A stretch of 64,000 bases of DNA from Mucilaginibacter ginsenosidivorax (GCF_007971525.1 NZ_CP042437.1:248001-312000); one strand, 5' to 3'. Shown: positions 28,902 to 37,918, counted from the stretch's first letter. Numbers and translations are program-made. Notes: generated from the sequence alone by a model not told the origin.

Positions 28902-29111
28902 CTACTTCTCAAAGCCGCAAAGCGTTCTTCCCTCCTTCTCTGCATCAGCCAGTTTCATTTTCACGACCTGGTGCGTACAATGGCTCAATCCCCGGCAATC
29001 AGACCGCAAATGATATTTCTTTCCTTTGGCGCCGCTGCAAATGTAAACGGTAGTCGAAGAGGTCTGCACAGTGGAAAGTGACCAAACCACGAATAATAAT
29101 AGCGTCTTCAT
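28902..29111 (-). CDS. Small exported Cys-containing protein
   Basis: 69 residues: signal peptide at about 1-20, then VYICSGAKGKKYHLRSDCRGLSHC...GRTLCGFEK with four Cys in spaced pairs. This short type (KKYH, CRGLS, GRTLCG) is widespread in Bacteroidetes; its role is not known. It may bind metal or be disulphide-linked. Confidence 0.75.
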   Translation of the reverse strand: MKTLLLFVVWSLSTVQTSSTTVYICSGAKGKKYHLRSDCRGLSHCTHQVVKMKLADAEKEGRTLCGFEK

Positions 29112-29185
29112 AAATTATGATTAAAGATTTATGTCAAAAATAAAAGGCTCATGGCAGCCGCTTTTACGGGAAACCGTAACGATGG

Positions 29186-29854
29186 TCAAATCATACCCAA
29201 TTCCTTACAAAAGCCGATCAGTTGCTGGTTCTTACTAAAATTCATCGCCGTTCGCATCAGTTTCAAACGCTTCTCCACACTGCTTAATCCAAAAGGAGGC
29301 ATCCCGTTCAGTTCCAGCCAGTCTGCGATTTGCTGTTGGGAATACCCCTCGTTAAGCAAGCGGACAATTGCTTTATCCCGGTCCGTGAAGTCATGCTGGT
29401 TCCCCTTCGCGGCAAGTGCACGGTAATCGCGGGGATAGTAGCGGCGGTTTTCGGAAAGCTGTTCCAGCGCGTTTTTCAGCTCCCCCGCATCCCCCCGCGC
29501 CTTGCGCACAAAACCGTCTACGCCCAACTCCTCATACAGGCGGCGGATCATCGCGATTTTACTTTCCGTAGAAAACACCAGCACCTTGAGTTCCGGTTGT
29601 AATAGTTTTGCTTCCCGGATGAGTTCCATACCGTCCGGCAGCTGTTTTGCCGTGCCTTCCTCCTCAAAATACAGGTCCGTAATCAGCAAGTCAAACGGAT
29701 GCTTTTCCGAAACCGCTTTCTTCAAAAGCGAAATGGCGTGGCTGGTATGATAAATATGCATCGGGCGCGGCAACTCCAGGCCCTCCAGCGTTATCCTCAG
29801 CGACAAGTTGGCCATGTCCTGGTCTTCAACAATAAGAATATGGTTAAACTGCAT
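29186..29854 (-). CDS. Response regulator, REC plus LuxR-type HTH
   Basis: 222 residues. The receiver domain (1-130) has acidic residues Glu10/Asp11, phosphorylation site Asp60 in LITDLYF, Ser/Thr in FSTES and Lys117 or so. A LuxR/NarL-like helix-turn-helix follows (about 150-205, TDRDKAIVRLLNEGYSQQQIADWL). It starts one base after the histidine kinase stop, so the two form a two-component system. Confidence 0.88.
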   Translation of the reverse strand: MQFNHILIVEDQDMANLSLRITLEGLELPRPMHIYHTSHAISLLKKAVSEKHPFDLLITDLYFEEEGTAKQLPDGMELIREAKLLQPELKVLVFSTESKIAMIRRLYEELGVDGFVRKARGDAGELKNALEQLSENRRYYPRDYRALAAKGNQHDFTDRDKAIVRLLNEGYSQQQIADWLELNGMPPFGLSSVEKRLKLMRTAMNFSKNQQLIGFCKELGMI

Positions 29855-29855
29855 A

Positions 29856-31502
29856 TCAATCAGAAATCGGTAATTGAATTAGAATCCGGAGGCCATTTGC
29901 CTCCGCACCTTCAAAATTAATCGCACCGTTCAATACTTCAATACGGGAAACCGTATTCTGCATTCCTTTTCCGGTTGTCTCCTTCCCGTTCAGTCCGATT
30001 CCATCGTCGCGGTATTCTAGAATAAGCCGGTCATCTTTTGCCTTGAAACCTACATACGCTTGCGTCGCCTTACTATGCTTGCTCATATTTACCATCAGTT
30101 CCTGTAAAACCAATAGCAATTGTTCTCTTACTTCTAAATTGACCACCTGCCACAGTTCTGTTTCATTGCCTTCAACTGCAAGCCGCAGTGATGGATTTTT
30201 AAAAGCATTGAGCATCGTGCTGATCCTTTCCTTGAAATCAACTACAGATTCAGCCTCATCGTGCGCAACGTTCCGGGATATGTTATACATGTTTTCCAAC
30301 TGGTCGAGCAAAACCGTACGATCGATTTCCGGGAGGTGTTCAATCCCGCTCATAATCTGGTAAATCCCGTTGGCGACCTTATCATGGACCTTTTGCGACA
30401 GGCGCAGCTTACTTTCCTGAAGCCTGCGGTCAGCCTCCATCTGCATTCGTCTTTTGCGCCGTTTATAGAGCCAAAACCCAAGAAAGGCGCCGGCCAGTGC
30501 AACAAGTGTCACCACCAGCAACTGGTAATTCCTTTCCGTATTCTTCTCTTGCAACTGCAAATTCTCGATTTTTGCCTTCTCGACATTATACCTGATCACT
30601 GCGAATTGACTTTTTTCCGCACTGCGCGCAGATTGCAGGCTATCCTCCAGGCGCTGGTACTGTTGAAAATAGATTTTTGACTGGTCAGGAATGAGTACGA
30701 TGAGTTTTCGCAAGGCAGCTAATTGGTCGTCCGGGCTATTTAATTTGTTAGCCGCAGCAAACATTTTTCGCGCGTACCATAATGCCGAATCCGGCTTGCG
30801 GTCCATGTAAAACTCTGCAAGGTGCGTATAGCTTGAGTTTTCACCCCAAATATCTTTTTCGCGTAGCCGGATCGCAAGGGACCGCAAAAGCTCCGGCGCC
30901 GCATTGTAGCTCGCGTTCCGTAACCACTTCGTCGTCGCCACGTTCGTCAGTGTCCGCGCATAGTCTGTACCTTTAGGGTCAACTATCCGGAGCACCTCAT
31001 CATAACTTGATAAGGCTTTGCCAAATGCTTTCTGCTTTTTGTAGGCATTACCCTGATTATTCAGGAAATATGCCCTTAACTGCGGACTATCGGCATACCG
31101 TAGCGCCAGCGCGTAATAAGTAAGCGCCTGCTTACTGTCATCCAAATTGGCGAAGGTCATCCCCATCTGGTTGTAATCCTCCGCCAGGTGCCCGCGATTT
31201 TTGGGATCGTGTTCGTCTAATGATTTTAACGCCAGGGTCAAGCTTTCCTGCGCGCCGTAATGATCACCGGCATCCGACTGGATCAACGCCATATTCTGGT
31301 AAGCCATCGCAACCTGTTCCTTGTTAGCTGAATTCGTAGCCGAACGGTTAAAATAATAAAAGGCGGAATCTTTATTCTTACTTAAAAGCCCATAGGCATT
31401 TCGGTAATCTGCCCACAGGTCGGGAGCTTTGGTGGGGGCTGACCTATGGCAAGCCGTAAAAATCAGCAGCGTCAAAATCCATATTGGTGATAAATTTTTC
31501 AA
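29856..31502 (-). CDS. TPR-containing sensor histidine kinase
   Basis: 548 residues. An N-terminal signal ends FTAC at Cys18, a possible lipobox. Several tetratricopeptide repeats (about 60-300) form the sensing region, then a membrane segment (about 322-342), a His-phosphotransfer region LSQKVHDKVANGIYQIM of the NarX type, and a HATPase domain with GIGLNGKETTGKGMQN. It pairs with the response regulator at 29186-29854. The TPR-TM-HK layout is a common Bacteroidetes type. Confidence 0.88.
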   Translation of the reverse strand: MKNLSPIWILTLLIFTACHRSAPTKAPDLWADYRNAYGLLSKNKDSAFYYFNRSATNSANKEQVAMAYQNMALIQSDAGDHYGAQESLTLALKSLDEHDPKNRGHLAEDYNQMGMTFANLDDSKQALTYYALALRYADSPQLRAYFLNNQGNAYKKQKAFGKALSSYDEVLRIVDPKGTDYARTLTNVATTKWLRNASYNAAPELLRSLAIRLREKDIWGENSSYTHLAEFYMDRKPDSALWYARKMFAAANKLNSPDDQLAALRKLIVLIPDQSKIYFQQYQRLEDSLQSARSAEKSQFAVIRYNVEKAKIENLQLQEKNTERNYQLLVVTLVALAGAFLGFWLYKRRKRRMQMEADRRLQESKLRLSQKVHDKVANGIYQIMSGIEHLPEIDRTVLLDQLENMYNISRNVAHDEAESVVDFKERISTMLNAFKNPSLRLAVEGNETELWQVVNLEVREQLLLVLQELMVNMSKHSKATQAYVGFKAKDDRLILEYRDDGIGLNGKETTGKGMQNTVSRIEVLNGAINFEGAEANGLRILIQLPISD

Positions 31503-31535
31503 GGTTCCTGCCGCTAAAATACAACTAATTACAAA

Positions 31536-31565
31536 AAATAAGGCAAGCTTGCACTTGCCTTATTT
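31536..31565. terminator. Perfect bidirectional terminator
   Basis: A 12-bp stem, AAATAAGGCAAG / CTTGCCTTATTT, with a six-base loop. It lies between the start of the TPR kinase (31502, minus) and the end of the small secreted gene (31571, minus), so it ends that transcript. Confidence 0.8.
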
Positions 31566-31570
31566 TAAGT

Positions 31571-31732
31571 TTAGCTGCCGGGAGGCGGCGGAGGTGGCGG
31601 AGGCGGGTGCCCGTTATCGCCGCCTGTTTCGCTATTGGCGGTTACCGTAATGGTATTGTCGTTATTACAGCCGGAATGATGTTGCGCAGGGCAGGCAAAA
31701 GCCAGCCATAACGCCAAAAAAATATTTAGCAT
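31571..31732 (-). CDS. Small secreted Pro-rich protein
   Basis: Start at 31732 (MLNIFLALWLAFACPAQ) gives 53 residues with a signal peptide; the longer frame to 31846 crosses palindromes and is unlikely. The mature part has NTITVTANSETGGDNG and a run of nine prolines before GS. Could be a small surface or lipoprotein-like peptide. Low certainty that it is expressed. Confidence 0.5.
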   Translation of the reverse strand: MLNIFLALWLAFACPAQHHSGCNNDNTITVTANSETGGDNGHPPPPPPPPPGS

Positions 31733-31773
31733 TTTCAAAAAATTTAAAGGGTTAATAAATCCTGCAGGCCCGC

Positions 31774-31873
31774 CCCGGGACTGTCCCGGGACATAGCTGC
31801 AAACCGCGTAAGAGGCGCCTCTTACATTTTTGGGAAGTGTGAGCATAGACGGCGGAAGCAGTTAACCGCTTCC
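31774..31873. repeat. Three successive palindromes
   Basis: Within 100 bases lie three inverted repeats: CCCGGGAC-T-GTCCCGGG (31774-31790), GTAAGAGGC-GCCTCTTAC (31808-31825, no loop), and GGAAGC-AGTTAACC-GCTTCC (31854-31873). They lie in the gap between a minus-strand small gene and the plus-strand gene at 32064, where promoters would be. They may be repressor operators, terminators or mobile palindromes. Confidence 0.65.
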
Positions 31874-32063
31874 CAAGCCGGGTGGCTGCCGCCGCCGCCT
31901 TTGCTCGCAGCAATAGTTCGAATCGATTGCCGGAACAAATATGCGGCGACATAATGAACTTACTATCAACCGGTTCCGGTATTTCCATTATTTCCGGCGC
32001 GATTCCGGAAATGCGAATGGAATTCCAAAAAATGTTTTAGATTTATCCTTGAAAAATTTAAAA

Positions 32064-32939
32064 ATGTCTGAGTCTGAGTATAAAGAATTGGTCCTGGCGG
32101 AGTATGACAGGCAAATGAAAAACGAGCCGTCGCTTTCGGCGTTGTTGGTCCCAACACCGGCCAAAATCAAGTCGTTGGTCATAATGATTTGCGAGCAAGG
32201 CTCTAAATTAAGTACAGGTGACGAAAAGATATTAGAGTCTTTTGTCGGCAAGAAGGATAATGCTGCTGGCTACCGAAAGGCTTTCTCAACCGGCAAAGCA
32301 GATCCGTTCCGGCCATTAGTAAACCTGTTTGACGACCGGTCGATAAAGACCAATATTAGAAACATCGATTTATTGGCTTTGCTTATAGGCTTTAAACCCC
32401 GCCCCTATCATCCGAGTTTGCCAGCCACAATCACTTTTGATCCGCCCATCAAGCCTGCGCCACCCGAAATAGTGACCGACGAGCCTCCCGGAAACCCAGA
32501 CCCGAGTGAGAATCCTGTAGAACCCGGCGAGGAACCGACAAAAGGCAAGAGCTATAAATTTTTGTGGATTATTGCAGCTGTCATCATTGCAGGAATGAGC
32601 TGGTACCTGATTTCTAAAAAGATGGAAAAACACTATACTGGTAAAGAGGGCTGTATGATCTGGGACGATGACCACTATGAACCCATCGAATGCAAGGACC
32701 GGTCCTCCGATGCGCCGCATTATCCAATCAACCAGGAACTGGTCGATCATTTTAAACGCATCAGCGAACCGAAAAAAACGCTTACGTATCAATCTGTAGG
32801 GAAAGTTTGGTACAGCAATTATAAAGGCAGTGTTCAATTTTACACCGACAGCGGCCCAAATCCCTTGGATACCAATTTAAGGGTGCTACCAATGACTACC
32901 CATATTTTTGAGAAATACGTGCTGCACATCAAAAATTAG
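32064..32939 (+). CDS. Single-span membrane protein of unknown function
   Basis: Start at 32064 (MSESEYKELV) gives 291 residues; an earlier ATG at 31941 runs through non-coding sequence. The cytoplasmic N-terminal helical part (1-120) is followed by a Pro/Glu-rich linker, a membrane segment at about 172-190 (FLWIIAAVIIAGMSWYLI), and an extracytoplasmic domain with CMIWDDDHYEPIEC (about 208-221) and later SVGKVWYSNYKGSVQFYT. Such proteins occur in several Bacteroidetes; no function is known to me. Confidence 0.75.
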   Translation: MSESEYKELVLAEYDRQMKNEPSLSALLVPTPAKIKSLVIMICEQGSKLSTGDEKILESFVGKKDNAAGYRKAFSTGKADPFRPLVNLFDDRSIKTNIRNIDLLALLIGFKPRPYHPSLPATITFDPPIKPAPPEIVTDEPPGNPDPSENPVEPGEEPTKGKSYKFLWIIAAVIIAGMSWYLISKKMEKHYTGKEGCMIWDDDHYEPIECKDRSSDAPHYPINQELVDHFKRISEPKKTLTYQSVGKVWYSNYKGSVQFYTDSGPNPLDTNLRVLPMTTHIFEKYVLHIKN

Positions 32940-33006
32940 CGTTTACGGTTTCCCGTAAAATTCCCCCATTAACGCGAAGTATTTTTGAGGCATAATAAAG
33001 AAGATT

Positions 33007-33297
33007 ATGTCAGTTATAATCAATTGTATAAAAAAAGATAACGGCAATCATGAAAATCCATATGTCGCTTTCAAGAGTATGAACTGGTTAAATGAAGCCG
33101 ATCAAAAAACCGGAAGCGCCAACCGAGTGGAAATGTACGATTTTGTAAAAGATGGCGGCGAAGACTATGTAAAGGATTCAGCCGGTAACAAAGCAAAACT
33201 TGTCGCAAAGACAACCGATAAGGGTACAAAGTATGTAAAGACTGTAGCAGATGATGTCAAATCTGATAACCTGCTAAATTTTAAAGAATGCAGCTAA
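33007..33297 (+). CDS. DUF3892-like small protein
   Basis: 96 residues; MSVIINCIKKDNGNHENPYVAF and SMNWLNEADQKTGSAN fit DUF3892, a small domain of unknown function. It lies 67 bases downstream of the membrane protein gene and 32 before the HNH gene, all on the plus strand. Confidence 0.75.
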   Translation: MSVIINCIKKDNGNHENPYVAFKSMNWLNEADQKTGSANRVEMYDFVKDGGEDYVKDSAGNKAKLVAKTTDKGTKYVKTVADDVKSDNLLNFKECS

Positions 33298-33329
33298 CCG
33301 GAATGCTATCCTAAACCTTATCACTTAGT

Positions 33330-33710
33330 ATGCAAATCAATCATTACAGCAGCCCGTGGATTGCGAACCAAAAGCAGGTTGGACGCTACCGGCGCGACGA
33401 CGAACCGGCCGGGGCCGATCCCGTTGCGCAGCCTATTGATCCGCCAGCGCACGGCTCCTATGGCAATTTGCTATTTGACCCTCGCTGGAAGGCTAAGCGA
33501 AATGAGATCATCAGCCGCGATAAAGGGTGTTGCGTAATTTGCAAAGGGACAGACGAGATACAGGTGCATCACCGCCAGTATCAATATGTCAAGGCAATGA
33601 AAGGATTTAAAGTCCCCTGGGATTATCCAGATTACCTGATGATCACGTTATGCAAAAGCTGTCACCAACGAGGCCACAGTAAATTCAAAGTACCGGTCTT
33701 AATAATTTGA
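33330..33710 (+). CDS. HNH endonuclease-like protein
   Basis: 126 residues. The HNH core is DKGCCVICKGTDEIQVHHRQY (about 66-86), then YLMITLCKSCHQRGH (about 104-118), giving a zinc knuckle (two CxxC) and the His pair of the active site. HNH nucleases cut DNA with one metal ion. It is just upstream of the coiled-coil gene (33715), so may be part of one unit. Confidence 0.8.
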   Translation: MQINHYSSPWIANQKQVGRYRRDDEPAGADPVAQPIDPPAHGSYGNLLFDPRWKAKRNEIISRDKGCCVICKGTDEIQVHHRQYQYVKAMKGFKVPWDYPDYLMITLCKSCHQRGHSKFKVPVLII

Positions 33711-33714
33711 ACCT

Positions 33715-34284
33715 ATGTTTAGTTTTTTTAAACGCGCCGATAATAATGGTGCACAGACCCCGCCCCTCAATGGGCATTTTCCGAACCCCACACCAGCCCT
33801 GCCAGAGGTAGAGGAACGCGTTTTTGTCGAAACGAGTGCTCCGAAGGAACAGGTCCAGGCACAAATGCCGGTTGATCATCATATTGGTGTGTTATATGCC
33901 TTTATGGATAAAAATCATGAAGTAAAAGGTTATGACGATGCTTTGGTAAACCCTGATGTCAGCAACCTGAACCAAAACCTGGAGGCGCTTAAAAGCGAAC
34001 TGATCCGGACACTCAATAAAGTAAGAACATTCTACGAAGACTTTGTCCAGGAAACTGAATTTCATATTACAACCAGGTCCCGGAGCGGAATGGTAGATAT
34101 GGTCGAGGAGTTGGAGATGAAAAAAAAGATCGCACAGGGCCATATTGACAAGGTAAAAGCTATCGAGGGTGACACGGCACGTGAGGAAGGCGATTGCAAA
34201 GGGATACTGATCAGTTATACACGGGGTTTCAAAAACGGACTGGCAGCCATTTCCCATCACCATATTTTATCAAGGAGATTTTAA
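33715..34284 (+). CDS. Coiled-coil protein of unknown function
   Basis: 189 residues. A Pro-rich N-terminal half is followed by helices from about 85 on (LNQNLEALKSELIRTLNKVRTFYEDFVQET) and a basic C terminus. No domain recognised. Ends three bases before the DUF4407 gene, so probably co-expressed with it. Confidence 0.65.
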   Translation: MFSFFKRADNNGAQTPPLNGHFPNPTPALPEVEERVFVETSAPKEQVQAQMPVDHHIGVLYAFMDKNHEVKGYDDALVNPDVSNLNQNLEALKSELIRTLNKVRTFYEDFVQETEFHITTRSRSGMVDMVEELEMKKKIAQGHIDKVKAIEGDTAREEGDCKGILISYTRGFKNGLAAISHHHILSRRF

Positions 34285-34286
34285 CG

Positions 34287-35291
34287 ATGAAAGACCGGTG
34301 GATCAAGTTCGGGTGTTTTCTTACAGGCTATAAATATGCAGTGCTGCAAGGTTGCAGTGAAATTGCGCACCGTGCAGTTAAGCGTTACACTGCTGCGCTC
34401 ATGATCATTTGTATCCTATGGGCATTTATAGGCTATTCCTTTGTCAGCAAATACCTGGCGGCAGAATGGTACTACAGTATTCTTGGAGGGGTATTATTTG
34501 TACTGATCATTTTGCAGGTAGAACGACAAATTATTCTTTCTGATTCACAAAGCAAATGGAAATATGGCGTCCGGGCATTTATCGCCCTGATAATGGCAGT
34601 CATCGGTTCGATCATCATTGACCAGATCATTTTTCGCGAGGATATCAAACACAAAGAATCGTTTGAGCTAAATGCACAAGTAGATTCGCTATTGCCAGCG
34701 AGAGAAAGAGAACTGAAAGCCCAGGCTGCTGAAACGGATCTTACCATCAATAAAAAGGAGGCGGAACGCAAAGCACTGGTAGATGAACTGACCAAAAACC
34801 CAACTATTAAAATGGTTGGTAAGGTAAATGACGTTATTGCCGTGCCTACGGTTACTACTGATACCAATAAAACGACAACAACTAAAACAAACCTTGTCAG
34901 AAAAACCGCAATAACCATCAATTCCATACCCAATCCGAAAATGTCGATGCTCGCACCAATTGACGCACAAATTAAAGAAATTCGGGCAATAAAGGTAGAC
35001 CAGGAAAATCGCATATTAAAGCTAAGAGACGAGGTAACACAAGAGGCGAAAGCTAACAGCGGGTTTCTGTTTGAACTACAACTGATGTACCATATCCTGC
35101 GGGATTCCGGGCCGGCTTTATTTGTTTGGGCGTTCTGGGCCCTGCTTTTGCTGGGCATCGAGATTTTCATCATGATCAACAAAATGACTCATGGAGAAAC
35201 GGATTATGACGCGACTATCCAGCATCACATGGAATTACAAAAACGCAAATTAAAATTGCTGGCGATGCAGGTGCCAGGGCCAGTAAAATGA
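34287..35291 (+). CDS. DUF4407 integral membrane protein
   Basis: Start at 34287 (MKDRWIKFGCFLTGYKYAVLQ) gives 334 residues. Membrane segments lie at about 33-55, 65-85 and 95-115 and again at about 285-305. Between the third and fourth lies a long charged domain with coiled coil (about 120-275). This fits DUF4407. Its role is unknown; the layout of a membrane protein with large soluble loop, next to an HNH nuclease and a coiled-coil protein, suggests a functional set. Confidence 0.8.
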   Translation: MKDRWIKFGCFLTGYKYAVLQGCSEIAHRAVKRYTAALMIICILWAFIGYSFVSKYLAAEWYYSILGGVLFVLIILQVERQIILSDSQSKWKYGVRAFIALIMAVIGSIIIDQIIFREDIKHKESFELNAQVDSLLPARERELKAQAAETDLTINKKEAERKALVDELTKNPTIKMVGKVNDVIAVPTVTTDTNKTTTTKTNLVRKTAITINSIPNPKMSMLAPIDAQIKEIRAIKVDQENRILKLRDEVTQEAKANSGFLFELQLMYHILRDSGPALFVWAFWALLLLGIEIFIMINKMTHGETDYDATIQHHMELQKRKLKLLAMQVPGPVK

Positions 35292-35417
35292 ATATGGCAG
35301 ATGGATATATTGCAGCGGTTATGTTATGACTGCCGCCTGCGTAGTTTAACTACTGTTGAGCATTAATGATTTAACGTCGCACCCACCAGGCTTAATCAAC
35401 TTAGTGAGTGCTAAAGA

Positions 35418-36527
35418 CTACTCTTTTATTGAAATTTTGTTTGCTTCAGTAATTACAATCTCAGGCTTGCCTTTATAATCAATAACAGTTCCCTCAACGG
35501 ATATGGTCTTACCCTCAATTTGGGAAGCCATTTGTTTAGCGTCACCTTTTAATACTACAGTCAGCAATTGATTCGGATACGCAGCACCTAAGTTAACCAA
35601 TACCATACTACCAATATCCTTAACACTGAATACTTTACCTGTGGTACTAACAACATTCCCCACGGCTTTACCAATAGCGTTAAGAGGTGTCACAGACACA
35701 ATATCTTTTGTGGCTTTGTTTACGAACATTGCAGTCACATCTATCTTAGGCGCAGTAACTTCATTAAACAGTTTATTTAACTCACCGGCTAACCGAACAC
35801 CAGCCTGATCAATCCGTAAGTGAATCGTTTTGATGTACTTCTTGTAATAGGCTTCATCAATGGTTTGACCGGACTTAACATCTGCATAAAGTTCAGTACT
35901 TATCTGGTAACTTTCCCAAAGCCATTCCATGGGACTATCAGCCTGCCACTTCTTAATTTGAGCATCATTGGCCCAATCGTATTGTTTCACGATATCAGCC
36001 TCGCTTAAGCCCTCATGTTCGATGAGCCGGCTATCCCAAAGGGCATGCAAATTGGTTCCTTTTCCATCAAATTGAAGCTGAATGGTATTGCCGCCTTTAT
36101 CTTCTTTACGGCTAACATGCATAGGCTGATGAGCATCACCGACCAGGTGAATAAGGTATTTTAAAGCTTCATTCTTTTGAACTGGCGTTGATGTGTTATC
36201 TTTTAACATAGCTTCAACTTTAAGTATCGCAGAATAAACGTTGTCATTCCCTTGCTTACTTACCGCATCCAAAAACTGGTCATGATTTAACCCTAAAGGT
36301 AAATTAAGGTAATGCCATGACGACGTAGCTTTATCCCTGTTTTCGTCGGCCCAGGTACTCACATTTGTAATAGTTTCCCCCTTTAGATAGGCTTTTACAA
36401 CATTTGCAGTATTGGATGTTAAATGTTTCTCGGCGATGGTTGCAACGGCTCTATGCCCTTTGAACCCCCATGAAATTAAACCTAATGAAAGACCGATCAC
36501 GGCCACAATTGCCAACTGTTTTCTCAT
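35418..36527 (-). CDS. S1/P1 nuclease with C-terminal OB-fold-like extension
   Basis: 369 residues. The signal peptide ends before WGFKGH, giving Trp20 as the mature N terminus, a zinc ligand in S1/P1 nucleases; further ligands lie in HRAVA, ADENRD, HYLNLP, HLVGDAHQPMH and HALWDS. These zinc enzymes degrade single-stranded nucleic acids in the periplasm. After about residue 270 comes an extra domain of about 100 residues (ILSVEGTVIDYKGKPEIVITEANKI) resembling an OB-fold nucleic-acid-binding domain. The family usually ends before that, so this is a fusion. Confidence 0.88.
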   Translation of the reverse strand: MRKQLAIVAVIGLSLGLISWGFKGHRAVATIAEKHLTSNTANVVKAYLKGETITNVSTWADENRDKATSSWHYLNLPLGLNHDQFLDAVSKQGNDNVYSAILKVEAMLKDNTSTPVQKNEALKYLIHLVGDAHQPMHVSRKEDKGGNTIQLQFDGKGTNLHALWDSRLIEHEGLSEADIVKQYDWANDAQIKKWQADSPMEWLWESYQISTELYADVKSGQTIDEAYYKKYIKTIHLRIDQAGVRLAGELNKLFNEVTAPKIDVTAMFVNKATKDIVSVTPLNAIGKAVGNVVSTTGKVFSVKDIGSMVLVNLGAAYPNQLLTVVLKGDAKQMASQIEGKTISVEGTVIDYKGKPEIVITEANKISIKE

Positions 36528-36620
36528 AATGCAAAAGTATGAAACACATTGGAAGTTGAAATCTTAATTTGAGATTTTTACTAAATTAATTAGCAACTTT
36601 GCATTCCAGAGGATACGGCG

Positions 36621-36797
36621 ATGAATGTTTATTCTGTAACAAGACTTTATGAATTATTAAAACAAGACCTGGTATCATGGATTGCTGTTAATCCCAAAGT
36701 AAAGAGTAAAATCACCAGCCATAATCTCAATCACCTGATTGAGCTTCATAAACGCAATGGCTTATCGGTTGACCTAACTCGCTTTTATAAGGAGTAA
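36621..36797 (+). CDS. Small hypothetical protein, 58 residues
   Basis: ATG at 36621, stop TAA at 36795-36797: MNVYSVTRLYELLKQDLVSW and so on, ending LTRFYKE. It is mostly helical and basic-acidic mixed. It overlaps nothing and lies upstream of two broken small genes. No family recognised. Confidence 0.45.
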   Translation: MNVYSVTRLYELLKQDLVSWIAVNPKVKSKITSHNLNHLIELHKRNGLSVDLTRFYKE

Positions 36798-36800
36798 TAC

Positions 36801-37036
36801 TTGGCGACATTTTATCCACCTGAAAATAAACAGGAATTGATTACAGACTTTGTAAGGAAAGCGAATGCCGTCATGTGTGCGACCCTCAAACTCGTTGCAA
36901 GGAAGAAATCAGTATAACGACTGTCGTTCGTAACAAAGTGTCGGAAGTAAGCTATTGGCATACCTGCTATGTTGGTGAACACACTGACCCTAAGAAGATG
37001 GAATCGTTATCAAGAAAAATAAATGACTGGCAGTGA
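36801..37036 (+). pseudogene. Frameshifted small gene
   Basis: A TTG-started frame (ATFYPPENKQELITDFVRKANA) fails near 36870, and the other frame continues HVCDPQTRCKEEISITTVVRNKVSEVSYWHTCYVGEHT... to TGA at 37034-37036. The two halves make one plausible 78-residue protein if a one-base shift is corrected. No family recognised. Confidence 0.4.
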
Positions 37037-37082
37037 ATGTTGTTGTAAATCAGTTATATTTACTCAACCCACCAAACCAGTC

Positions 37083-37267
37083 ATGAAGAAATACATTCTC
37101 ATTTTAATTGTCGCTGCGGATCATTAGTTAGCGCAAGCAGTGTAACCCTGTCAAATAAAACCTACGCAACCTGTAAAGGCGACAAGCCTTGTAATGCCTG
37201 CAAGAACTGCAAATACTGTAAGCATTGTGCTAAAGATGGTTTAACCTGTGGCGTCTGTAAGAAGTAA
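37083..37267 (+). pseudogene. Frameshifted Cys-rich exported peptide gene
   Basis: ATG at 37083 begins a signal-peptide-like segment (KKYILILIVA), which then hits a stop; the +2 frame continues to 37267 with repeated Cys: CKGDKPCNACKNCKYCKHC then CGVCKK. One small indel near 37120 separates the parts. The CxxC repeats suggest metal binding. The intact type is common in Sphingobacteria. Confidence 0.45.
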
Positions 37268-37297
37268 AAACTGTTTCTTTTATTTAATTCTTTTACC

Positions 37298-37918
37298 ATG
37301 TTTAATAAAAGAACAATCGTCCCCGACGAACAACCTCAATCTGATTTGACAAAAGCATTGTGGAATAAGATTGACCTTCAAATCTCAACGTTTTATGGGG
37401 CATCACGATCAGAAAGGGCTCAGATGGAAGTCGGCAAACTCATTAACCTACTTAACCCAATCAAAACCCAAAAACACGAAGGTTCTAAAAGTAATCTATC
37501 CCGTATTGAATTGGTTCTCCAGCTTTTTGCTGCTGTACTTGACTCTCTTCTTTTAAAGGAGCCCAATTTCTATTTAGTCCGCGAAACACGAAGGGAACTA
37601 CAAGATCTTGTCAAAGGCCGGTGGCGGCTTTCCAAATGGTTTAATGCTCGTCAACCATCATCAAAGGTTTTGTGGGGATTAGCTATAACCCTATTATTTA
37701 TAGGCTACTTTCAATGGCGTTTTGTAAAAGATGTTGCATTTGCTTCAAATTTGGAACAACAACATTTGAGTATCGTCATTTGGTTTGGCAACATTGGTAG
37801 TGTTGTTAGTCCCCACCGCCGTATTATTAATCACCCCATAGTCGGTCTTCAGCCAGACCTCGTACTCCCGCACGAAGTGCAGGTCCAACGCATCCAGCCG
37901 GATATCCTCCTCGCCTGA
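37298..37918 (+). CDS. Truncated hypothetical protein, 3' end replaced at a breakpoint
   Basis: The first 170 or so residues look genuine, with a membrane segment near 128-145 (VLWGLAITLLFIGYFQW). After about 37812 the plus-strand frame is merely the complement of the integrase remnant, so residues from VVSPHRRIIN onward are foreign. The original 3' end was lost in the rearrangement. Confidence 0.5.
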   Translation: MFNKRTIVPDEQPQSDLTKALWNKIDLQISTFYGASRSERAQMEVGKLINLLNPIKTQKHEGSKSNLSRIELVLQLFAAVLDSLLLKEPNFYLVRETRRELQDLVKGRWRLSKWFNARQPSSKVLWGLAITLLFIGYFQWRFVKDVAFASNLEQQHLSIVIWFGNIGSVVSPHRRIINHPIVGLQPDLVLPHEVQVQRIQPDILLA

